The notes beneath the pieces are model-generated. The model searched no databases. It was not told the origin of the DNA and was given only the letters and a program-made list of their open reading frames with translations. This document shows, one piece after another, positions 1 through 6,576 of a DNA stretch of 26,878 bases (position 1 is its first letter; the number at the start of each line of letters is the position of its first letter). The stretch is from a virus, in IMG/VR virus record IMGVR_UViG_3300010883_000349, positions 1-26,878 of that record; one strand, written 5' to 3'. Both the position numbers and the translations under genes were made by a program.

Positions 1-1
1 T

Positions 2-307
2 GATAACTTTGTGAAATTCAATATTGCACAGCCTGATGGTGACGATAAAAAAGCAGTTTCCCTCGTAAGCGCAGAAAATATAGTATTAATTATTAAAAGC
101 GGTTCTACGGAAAAAAGAATAACGCATGATCCATCTTTTCCGAACATAGATATGGGATTGGGAGAAGTATTCTTTAAAATACCAAAAGCAACTGCAGTCA
201 GATTTGATAAGGCAGACACAAATAAGCAAAGTGACAAATTCTATATTAATATAAAGAACGGAGAAACAGAGTCACTTCTGTATCACGGAAAAGTAGAAAT
301 AATATAA
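2..307 (+). CDS. C-terminal fragment of a phage virion structural protein (5' partial)
   Basis: The frame is open to the left edge of the window, so this is probably the last ~100 residues of a longer protein. A GTG at 11 could also start a 98-residue protein. The visible part is beta-rich and has no recognised catalytic motif. It starts near a KFNIAQPDGDDKKAVS segment, followed by NIVLIIKSGS and a short SLLYHGKVEII end. This resembles C-terminal beta domains I associate with large baseplate or tail proteins of marine T4-like phages, but that is memory of a pattern and not a search result. The stop shares bases with the ATG of the next gene (TAATG at 305-309), so the two are translationally coupled. 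That next gene looks like a tail-tube protein, which supports a virion role. Exact identity unknown. Confidence 0.5.
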   Translation, partial: DNFVKFNIAQPDGDDKKAVSLVSAENIVLIIKSGSTEKRITHDPSFPNIDMGLGEVFFKIPKATAVRFDKADTNKQSDKFYINIKNGETESLLYHGKVEII

Positions 308-864
308 TGATATTAAATAGCAGAAATAATTTATTTAACTTTAAGTTTCCTAGGACATTTATTCCTAAGGAAGTTGCAGATAAGTATAAATCGTACTTAG
401 GTAAAATGCCAGGTAACATAATAGAAGAGCCTATTGATTTTGTCAATTATTCCATACAGGGTTTAAGTTTACCTGGAATTAATTTTGATCCAATTCAACA
501 GTCACCTAATGATGGAACTATTACATATCATAGGGGATCTGTTCCTATTCAAAATACAATTGAAAGACAATTTACAGTTGAGATGCAATTACTAGATGGT
601 TATATTAACTATTGGATAATGCAAGATACTTTATTGTATTATTATTCTAAACAGGTTAGAGAGCCTTTTATCAATGACCTTAAGTTGCAAATAATGGATG
701 CAGAGGGTATTCATTTAATGAGTGCTGTATTTGAAAAACCTATTCTTAATTCAATATCTGAGTTAGAATTAAACATGTCAAGTAACGTCGCAGAATTCGC
801 AACCTTTACACTTAATTTCTTTTATAACAAGTTTAATATCATCTCGGAGATAGACGGTAAATAA
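307..864 (+). CDS. Tail-tube-fold (gp19/gp54-like) virion protein
   Basis: A 185-residue protein with the pattern of myovirus tail-tube proteins. An early strand-rich part contains SLPGINFDP (about residue 53). It is followed by a segment reading RQFTVEMQLLDGYINYWIMQ (about 97-116), then DLKLQIMDAEG and a C-terminal run ending FATFTLNFFYNKFNI. The order 'F-T-V-E … Y-x-x-W-x-x … L-x-I-x-D-x-x-G … F-T-x-x-F-x-Y-N' is typical of the tube fold shared by T4 gp19 (163 residues), gp48 and gp54. Which of these it is cannot be told from the window; the N-terminal ~50 residues are longer than in gp19. It overlaps the upstream structural gene by one base. Role inferred: polymer of the tail tube, or a tube-like baseplate hub or completion protein. 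Confidence 0.5.
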   Translation: MILNSRNNLFNFKFPRTFIPKEVADKYKSYLGKMPGNIIEEPIDFVNYSIQGLSLPGINFDPIQQSPNDGTITYHRGSVPIQNTIERQFTVEMQLLDGYINYWIMQDTLLYYYSKQVREPFINDLKLQIMDAEGIHLMSAVFEKPILNSISELELNMSSNVAEFATFTLNFFYNKFNIISEIDGK

Positions 865-870
865 ACGAGA

Positions 871-878
871 TATATAAT
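871..878 (+). promoter_or_regulatory. AT-box TATATAAT, candidate late promoter -10
   Basis: TATATAAT preceded by GA lies 24 bases before the ATG at 902. The same GATATATAAT decamer lies at 16182-16191, 23 bases before the ATG at 16214, another gene with a capsid-targeting-like N-terminus. The equal spacing suggests a shared element, perhaps the counterpart of the T4 late -10 box. In AT-rich DNA such matches also arise by chance. Confidence 0.25.
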
Positions 879-901
879 CCATAACAATATAGACAACTAT
901 A

Positions 902-1270
902 ATGAAAACATTTTTTGAATACTTAAGCGAAGAGAATATATCTAAAGAGGAAATTACCATTTTAGAAGAATCTCTACAGTCTGAATGGACTGACGAATTA
1001 GAGCAAAAGGTAGATGCTGCATTAGAAGAATTTACTAAACAGTATGCAAACGAAGATGGCACCTTTGATTTTGATAGATTCAATGAGGAATTAACAAATG
1101 AAGGTTTCTTAGGTTCTATATTCGGTGGACTTACTGGATTTGCTTTAGGTAAAACAATTGGTAAAACAGTTGCTAAGGTTTTAGGAATTCAGAAGGGTAT
1201 TTTTTACGATTTATTAACCTCGAGATTAGTTGGTGCTGGATTAGGTGCTGCTATCGGAAAATCATTCTAA
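902..1270 (+). CDS. Small glycine-zipper protein with capsid-targeting-like N-terminus
   Basis: A 122-residue protein in two clear parts. Residues 1-67 are acidic and helical and begin MKTFFEYLSEE, similar to the capsid-targeting start of T4 internal protein I (MKTYQEFIAE as I recall it). Residues 68-120 are hydrophobic and glycine-rich, with G-x3-G spacings (GFLGSIFGGLTGFALGKTIG; later GAGLGAAIG), a glycine-zipper pattern seen in membrane-active peptides. The junction reads LTNE/GFLG. It resembles the prohead-protease rule ([IL]-x-E before G/A/S) but has T at P3. If cut there (base 1103), the hydrophobic half would be released inside the head. It follows a tail-tube-like gene and a candidate AT-box promoter, so it is probably a late virion gene. 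Function is otherwise unknown; alternatives are a prohead core peptide or a holin-like protein. Confidence 0.6.
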   Translation: MKTFFEYLSEENISKEEITILEESLQSEWTDELEQKVDAALEEFTKQYANEDGTFDFDRFNEELTNEGFLGSIFGGLTGFALGKTIGKTVAKVLGIQKGIFYDLLTSRLVGAGLGAAIGKSF

Positions 1271-1271
1271 T

Positions 1272-1937
1272 TTGAATTACGTATCAGTAGACTTTTCATT
1301 AAACTCCCCAGGTATTTGTATATACCAGGACGACACTAACCAATATCATTTTATATCTTATATAAAGGAAGGACAAGGCACAAAGAAAGAACGTGCATGG
1401 CAAGAAGATATATCACACCTCAAAGGCGTAACCCTATTACATCAACCAGATTGGCCTAAATCTTCAGAATACTCAAGTGGAGAACTTTTAAAGATTAGAA
1501 GGTATATAGCAACCGCTGATATTCTGGTTCAACTTATAATAAGCATAACTCAAACTAAACAAGACTATATTATATCTTTTGAAGGATCTTCTTATGGTTC
1601 TGCTATGGGAACTAATAATATTATAGACATGGCGGCAGGAGCAGCAATTCTTAAAGAAAGAATGCTTTCAGACCTCGATGTACATGATATATTTACAATA
1701 GCTCCTACTTCTTTAAAGAAACATGCGGGAAAAGGTAACATGAATAAGTCTGCCCTATGGGATGTCTTTTTAAATAATGTTTTAAAAGATAAAATTTTAG
1801 CTAAACACCCTATATATAATTTTTGTGTTAACGAAATTGGCCCATCTAAAAAGATACCTAAACCGTTTGATGACTTAGTTGACGCTTACTTTCTAACAGA
1901 CTATGTAAGGACCCTTAAAGCTAACACTGTGGAATAG
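1272..1937 (+). CDS. RuvC-like Holliday junction resolvase (RNase H fold)
   Basis: Predicted structure-specific endonuclease that cuts four-way and branched DNA, needed to debranch recombining phage DNA before packaging. The RuvC acidic residues are all visible: Asp in YVSVDFSLNSPG at the N-terminus, Glu in ISFEGSSYGS mid-protein, and the Asp pair spaced by three in PFDDLVDAYFLTDY near the C-terminus. A KKHAGKGNMNK segment matches the conserved Lys/Gly stretch of RuvC. I chose TTG at 1272 because the first RNase H strand then sits at residue 3, as in the family. A GTG at 1245 would add nine residues (MLLSENHSN) read through the end of the previous gene. No ATG is available near the 5' end. 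T4 uses endonuclease VII (gp49) for this job; a RuvC-type enzyme would be an alternative to it. Confidence 0.75.
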   Translation: MNYVSVDFSLNSPGICIYQDDTNQYHFISYIKEGQGTKKERAWQEDISHLKGVTLLHQPDWPKSSEYSSGELLKIRRYIATADILVQLIISITQTKQDYIISFEGSSYGSAMGTNNIIDMAAGAAILKERMLSDLDVHDIFTIAPTSLKKHAGKGNMNKSALWDVFLNNVLKDKILAKHPIYNFCVNEIGPSKKIPKPFDDLVDAYFLTDYVRTLKANTVE

Positions 1938-2019
1938 ATTTACCACTGAGGCTTAAAGACTTAAGTTATACTGTATCTGTCCCATAAAGTTTCATAATAA
2001 TAAAAAAATATAGAATACC

Positions 2020-2211
2020 ATGCAAAACAATACAATGTCATCGGCTAGATTATTAGCCCTTAAGACTATTCTTACAGAGATGTTACATCAAAATAGAATA
2101 ACAGAAACAGAAATGATAGATATTTTAAGGAAAGCCGGTCTCGCAAGGTTACCTGAATCTTCTTCTGAATGGATTGATGAAGAGGGTTCTACATATACTT
2201 CAGTAGATTAA
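2020..2211 (+). CDS. Small helical protein of unknown function
   Basis: A 63-residue protein, helical up to about residue 43 (ALKTILTEMLHQ, ETEMIDILRKAGL), with an acidic Ser-rich tail. No known motif is recognised. It lies alone between the resolvase and gp32, with an 82-base gap upstream and a 135-base gap downstream. The position recalls the small transcription factors near gene 32 in T4 (gp33), but the sequence does not resemble gp33 as I remember it, so I assign no function. The ATG follows an A-rich leader with no Shine-Dalgarno match. Confidence 0.55.
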   Translation: MQNNTMSSARLLALKTILTEMLHQNRITETEMIDILRKAGLARLPESSSEWIDEEGSTYTSVD

Positions 2212-2250
2212 TATAGAAAGCCTGCCGGCCCGATACGGATATATAGATTA

Positions 2251-2346
2251 GTTATAATTGTGAAACCTTTTTAGAATTTCATGTATAACTATTATAAGTT
2301 TTTAAAGATTTAAAGACATTAACGAAAATTAAAGAAAATTAAAGAA
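2251..2346 (+). promoter_or_regulatory. Predicted translational operator in the gp32 leader
   Basis: The leader of gene 32 contains a two-step hairpin. GTTATA (2251-2256) pairs with TATAAC (2284-2289), and TGAAA (2261-2265) with TTTCA (2277-2281). It is followed by an unstructured A/T-rich stretch carrying a tandem GAAAATTAAA (2324-2333 and 2334-2343) that runs up to the ATG at 2347. In T4, gp32 represses its own translation by binding a folded element and then spreading over an unstructured leader to the start codon. The same arrangement here suggests the same control. No T4 sequence identity is claimed. Confidence 0.35.
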
Positions 2347-3291
2347 ATGGCAGAATTTGACATTTTCAACTTAAGCGTAAGCGATGTTGAAACCCACGAG
2401 ACAAAGAGTGCAAACTCTACAAATGAAATCTACAAACCATCAGCAGACGATGGTAAAGATGGTACCTATAAAGCACTTATCCGCTTTGTACCAAATCCAA
2501 CAAACCCAAGAAATTCACTAGTTAAAAAGTATGTACACTGGTTAACTGACGCTAATGGCGATGGAAGACTTATTGATTCACCTTCAACGGTAGGAGATAA
2601 GTGTCCAATTGCAGATGCATTCTTCAAACTTCGTAAGAGTGATTCAGCAGTAGACCGTAAAATGAGCGACAAGCTTAAGCGTAGAGAGCAATACTATTCT
2701 CTTATTAAAATAGTGAAAGACCCTCAGAATCCAGAATTAGATGGTACTTATAAAGTATTTAAATTTGGATATAAGATTAAAGAAAAAATCGAAGAAGAAA
2801 CTAAGCCTGCTTTCGGAGAGCCGACTCAGATTTATGACTTATTTGAAGGAAAGAACTTTGAACTTATTATTACTCGCCAAGGTGAATATAATAACTATGA
2901 TAAGTCTAAATTCTCATCTACTAGATCTGCAATTGCAGTCGATGGTAAACCAGCTGAAAGAAGCAAAGAAGCTATGACAGTTATTAAAACAGAATTAGAC
3001 GCTGCACCTTCATTAGATCCTTATGGATATAAGAAATGGGATGCTGAAACTCTTGACTTTGTTAATGCTATCTTAAGACAATATCTGAATCCAGGTTCTT
3101 CTATGGATTCCGTTATTCCTACTTCAAGACCAGCCGTTAAAAAAGCTGCTGTGCAAGAAGCAGCAACAGGAAACGATAATAGCTTTGAATTCCCTGAAAC
3201 AATGACAGCGAAGCCAACTGCATCAGATACAAAAACTGCATCAACAGATAGCGATGATCTAGATTCTTTCTTAGATGAAATCGGAATCTAA
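2347..3291 (+). CDS. 32: Single-stranded DNA-binding protein gp32
   Basis: Coats single-stranded DNA during replication and recombination and organises the replisome. Length 314 residues against 301 in T4. Matches to the T4 core, in order: [11 protein letters not shown] (about 41-51), a [18 protein letters not shown] block like T4 [33 protein letters not shown], and [11 protein letters not shown] like T4 SGFSNYDESKF. It ends in an acidic tail, [14 protein letters not shown], equivalent to the T4 tail that contacts partner proteins. The zinc site is degenerate: T4 uses one His and three Cys, but here only His64 and Cys86 remain ([11 protein letters not shown] replaces the CPVC end). The gene overlaps the primase start by 17 bases. 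The leader holds a likely autoregulatory operator. Confidence 0.9.
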   Translation: [314 protein letters not shown]

Positions 3292-4357
3292 GAAAATCAC
3301 AGAAGATTTAAAGCAGAAGGTCAGAAGTTTAGTTAAACAAGTTTGTGTAAAAGAGCACGCTGACCCTAACAAGCACATGATTAAGGAAATGCCAGGTCGT
3401 TTAAACCTGGCATGCCCTTATTGTGGTGATTCCCATGGCGAAACTCACAAGAAAAGAGGTAATCTATATTGGGCAACTCTACAATTTCATTGTTTTAACT
3501 GCGGTCAACATTCTGATCTTTATGGTTTCTTAAAAGATCACCATTTAAAATTTCAAGATACTCAAGATTCTATTACAATTATAGAATACATAAAAGATCA
3601 TAAAGTATCTGTAAATGAAGTTGACACTCTTCAACATGGTGTATTTAAAACACTATACGATTTAGCCCCTACTAGAAAAGAACTTAAAGAAGTTTTTAAA
3701 CTTGTAGAAATAGAACCAGGCGATCCGGCTTTTTTCTATTTAAAGAATAGATTTTTACACAAGAAGCTTAACAACTTTCTTTATTCTCCTAGAGATAAAA
3801 GAATTTTAGTTTTAAACTTAGCACCTGAAAATAAAGTCATAGGATTTCAAAGTAGATCTTTAAGAAAAAATAAAAACACAAGGTACTTGACATACGATAT
3901 AGAAAAGATATATCAGGAAATGAATAAAGAATTGCCTCTCCAGGAAGAACAGTTAATATCCTCTAAGAAGTTATCAACTTTGTTTGGTATTATGACTGCA
4001 AACTTTCAAATGCCTTGTACGGTATTCGAAGGACCTTTAGATGCTTTATTCATGCCTAACTCTATTGCACTTGCATCTGTTAGCAGATCAACTGAAGAGT
4101 TAGATGAAATTCCAACAATACGATATATGTTTGATAATGACGAGGCAGGAAAATCAAAGATGATGCAAAAATTAAAAAGAGGTAAAGAAGTATTTACATG
4201 GGAAAAATTCCTATCTGAATCAAAGATGGATAAATATCCTAGCAAGATTAAAGATCTAAACGATCTCGTTATCGCTGCTTGGGAAACAAAAAATAAATGT
4301 TTATCTACAATGGATAAGTATTTTAGTAATTCACGACTAGATGCTTATTACCTATGA
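3275..4357 (+). CDS. 61: DNA primase gp61
   Basis: Makes RNA primers for lagging-strand synthesis, in T4 as part of the gp41-gp61 primosome. 360 residues against 342 in T4. The N-terminal zinc ribbon is intact: Cys47 and Cys50 in CPYCGDSHG, Cys73 and Cys76 in FHCFNCG. The TOPRIM domain shows Glu252 and Asp256 (FEGPLDALF) and the metal-binding Asp287/Asp289 (MFDNDEAGKS), followed by a KDLND segment (about 327-330). The start at 3275 lies inside the end of gp32 (17-base overlap), and the stop overlaps the next ATG by four bases, so expression is probably coupled to gp32. The gp41 helicase partner is not in this window. Confidence 0.88.
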   Translation: MKSESKKITEDLKQKVRSLVKQVCVKEHADPNKHMIKEMPGRLNLACPYCGDSHGETHKKRGNLYWATLQFHCFNCGQHSDLYGFLKDHHLKFQDTQDSITIIEYIKDHKVSVNEVDTLQHGVFKTLYDLAPTRKELKEVFKLVEIEPGDPAFFYLKNRFLHKKLNNFLYSPRDKRILVLNLAPENKVIGFQSRSLRKNKNTRYLTYDIEKIYQEMNKELPLQEEQLISSKKLSTLFGIMTANFQMPCTVFEGPLDALFMPNSIALASVSRSTEELDEIPTIRYMFDNDEAGKSKMMQKLKRGKEVFTWEKFLSESKMDKYPSKIKDLNDLVIAAWETKNKCLSTMDKYFSNSRLDAYYL

Positions 4358-4566
4358 TAGACGATTATGTACAAATGGTAAACGACGAATTAGATCAGTT
4401 CGAAGAAGATGGAAAAAGACACAAGAATCTTAAGATGATTCTAGGATTTGATTCGGCTGACATGACACATAAAGAAAAAAATATAATTATAACTCCTAAA
4501 TATAAAAAGAAATTTAAGAGTGATATTTATGTAAAGAAGAATACTAATAATAATTCATTATTCTAA
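4354..4566 (+). CDS. Small charged protein between primase and uvsY
   Basis: A 70-residue, highly charged protein (MIDDYVQMVNDELDQFEED at the N-terminus; Lys/Asn-rich C-terminus). No family is recognised. Its ATG overlaps the primase stop (ATGA, four bases) and it ends 11 bases before uvsY, so it belongs to the gp32-gp61-uvsY-uvsW transcript. The coupling supports a real gene, perhaps an accessory of replication or recombination, but nothing in the sequence shows a mechanism. Confidence 0.6.
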   Translation: MIDDYVQMVNDELDQFEEDGKRHKNLKMILGFDSADMTHKEKNIIITPKYKKKFKSDIYVKKNTNNNSLF

Positions 4567-4577
4567 AGGCAAATTAC

Positions 4578-5018
4578 ATGACAGAAATACAACAATCAAA
4601 CAAATCTAAGATTGTACAGCTAGATGAATATTTAGCAAAACAAAGGTCAGAGTGGACCTTAAAGATTAAAGCACTTACCGAAAACTTAAAAAAAGGTGTA
4701 TTGCTAGAAGAAGTTAGCGCATACACATTAAGTTATAGGCAAATATTAGTTGAGAATCTTGCAACTATAGCTGGAAAAATCAGAGCACAAAAAGGAACAG
4801 TAGATAAACTGTATAAGCAGAAGTGGATTGAATATTATAAGTTTGATTATAAGATAACGGATAAACAAAGAGAAAGATTTATTGACGCAGATCTTTCAGA
4901 CGATAGACAGATTTTGGATTTACTTGAAAGTCAAAAGGCCTTTATAGAAGGCTCAGTAAAAACTCTCGATAATATGGGCTTTGCAATAAAGAATCGCCTT
5001 GATATTTCGAGACTATAA
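4578..5018 (+). CDS. uvsY: UvsY recombination mediator
   Basis: Loads the UvsX recombinase onto gp32-coated single-stranded DNA. 146 residues against 137 in T4. The similarity is clearest in the C-terminal half: IRAQKGTVDKLYKQKWIEYY matches the T4 stretch around IEAQKKVALKARLDYY. The end DNMGFAIKNRLDI matches T4 SRGFAIKHIQDM, part of the C-terminal oligomerisation region. It sits just before UvsW, as uvsY and uvsW are near neighbours in T4. An AAAGG eight bases before the ATG is one of the few Shine-Dalgarno-like matches in the window. The UvsX recombinase itself is not present here. Confidence 0.8.
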   Translation: MTEIQQSNKSKIVQLDEYLAKQRSEWTLKIKALTENLKKGVLLEEVSAYTLSYRQILVENLATIAGKIRAQKGTVDKLYKQKWIEYYKFDYKITDKQRERFIDADLSDDRQILDLLESQKAFIEGSVKTLDNMGFAIKNRLDISRL

Positions 5019-5035
5019 AAAAAGTTAAATGAAAA

Positions 5036-6544
5036 TTGATTTTAACTCTAACAGATGATAATCAATTCTTACGAATTGACGAAGCAGAGGAACTAGAACT
5101 AGAGCAGATTAAAATATCTTTAACTAAAAGAATTGATAGTTGGAGATTTAATCCTTTAGTTAAAAAGGGAATATGGGACGGGTATGTTTCATACATCAAG
5201 GACGATAAGTGGATTCCCGCTGGTCTTTGGAGATACGTTATGCTCGTTTGTAAGGAATATAAGTATGATCTTAAACTTAACGGAATTGAAAGATTATTTG
5301 ATAGAAACATAAGCGCAGAGGCATTCGAAACATGGGCTTTAGATTTTTTAAAAGGTAGTAAGTTTGTTACAAGAGATTATCAAATAGAAACATCGTTTAA
5401 TATTCTAAAATTTAAAAGATGTCTAGCTGAATTAGCAACATCTGCCGGAAAAACACTTATTAGTTTTTTAACAGTTGCATACATGCTAGAAAAAGAAAAA
5501 GCAGAGAAGATATTATTTATAGTACCTAATGTTTCTTTAGTTGTACAGGCACATGAAGACTTCCACGAATATAATAATAAGAATAGAATAAAATTGAAGA
5601 TTCAGCAGATATATGCAGGTCAAAAAATAAAGTCAGATAGGAACGTAGTAATAGGTACATATCAGTCTTTAGTTAAAAAACCTAAAGAATACTTTCAACA
5701 ATTCGATGCGGTTATTGTAGATGAAACACATAAGGCAAAGTCTAATTCTATTAAGACAATTCTACAAAAATGTACAAGCGCCCACTATAAATACGGTTTA
5801 TCAGGCACAATTCCAAAAGACGGAACATTAGATAAATTAACTCTAATGAGTCAAACTGGTCCTGTTATTAGTGAAGTTAAAGCATCTTTCTTACAAAGTC
5901 AAGGACATATTGCAAAGTGTAAGGTAAAGGTAATTGAAATGAATTACGCTCCTGATTCTGCTAAAAAGGCATTCGAAGAATTAGCATTTAATAAATATGA
6001 TAGGAAGGATGTTTTTCAATTAGAACAGAACTATATTATTAATTCATTCGGCAGGCTAAATTTTATATGCAATGTAATAGGTAAGGTTCCTAGAAACTCG
6101 CTTGTTCTGTTTCACAGGATAGAACATGGTAAAAAAATATACGAACAACTCCGCCAAAACTCAGATAAAAGAGTTTTTTATGTAGATGGAGGAACCGATA
6201 AAGATATCAGAGAAGAATATAAGAAGAAAATGGAAGCAGGTGATGAGGTAGTTATTGTAGCAAGTTATGGTACATTCTCTACGGGAATTTCTATTAAGAA
6301 AATACACAATATATTCTTCACAGAGTCATTTAAGTCCGAGGTGATCATCAGGCAGTCAATTGGTAGAGGTCTAAGACAACATGAGACTAAAGAGGCAGTA
6401 TTAATTGTCGATTTTGTAGATGACATTAGAACTGACGATTGGGATAACTATCTATATAAACATAGTATAGCAAGGCAGAAAATTTATAAACAAGAGAAAT
6501 TTGAGTATAGTATTAAGAAAGTCAAATTTGAAGGAGATATATAG
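5036..6544 (+). CDS. uvsW: UvsW DNA/RNA helicase
   Basis: Superfamily 2 helicase that unwinds R-loops and branched DNA, in T4 shifting replication from origin-dependent to recombination-dependent. 502 residues, almost the T4 length (503). An N-terminal domain contains SWRFNPLVKKGIWDG, like T4 YRFNPRFRYGNWDG. Motifs in order: Walker A ATSAGKT, DETH box (IVDETHKAKS), motif III LSGTIPK, a second RecA domain with VVIVASYGTFSTGIS, and motif VI RQSIGRGLRQH. The start is odd. The only start codon in frame before the conserved region is TTG at 5036, while an ATG at 5029 reads MKIDFNSNR and stops. Removing one base from ATGAAAATTGATTTTAAC would join that ATG to this frame, so a one-base indel or a true TTG start is possible. 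Confidence 0.87.
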   Translation: MILTLTDDNQFLRIDEAEELELEQIKISLTKRIDSWRFNPLVKKGIWDGYVSYIKDDKWIPAGLWRYVMLVCKEYKYDLKLNGIERLFDRNISAEAFETWALDFLKGSKFVTRDYQIETSFNILKFKRCLAELATSAGKTLISFLTVAYMLEKEKAEKILFIVPNVSLVVQAHEDFHEYNNKNRIKLKIQQIYAGQKIKSDRNVVIGTYQSLVKKPKEYFQQFDAVIVDETHKAKSNSIKTILQKCTSAHYKYGLSGTIPKDGTLDKLTLMSQTGPVISEVKASFLQSQGHIAKCKVKVIEMNYAPDSAKKAFEELAFNKYDRKDVFQLEQNYIINSFGRLNFICNVIGKVPRNSLVLFHRIEHGKKIYEQLRQNSDKRVFYVDGGTDKDIREEYKKKMEAGDEVVIVASYGTFSTGISIKKIHNIFFTESFKSEVIIRQSIGRGLRQHETKEAVLIVDFVDDIRTDDWDNYLYKHSIARQKIYKQEKFEYSIKKVKFEGDI

Positions 6545-6576
6545 AATAACGAAACTAAATTAAATAAACAATAAAA

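Noticed and set aside
2020-2211. Assignment of the 63-residue gene as gp33 late transcription coactivator
   Set aside because: Location near gene 32 is suggestive, but length and sequence do not match T4 gp33 as I know it, so it is left as unknown.
2741-2977. A 78-codon + strand open frame inside gp32
   Set aside because: It overlaps clear gp32 coding sequence in another frame and has Leu/Lys/Ser composition typical of a shifted frame.
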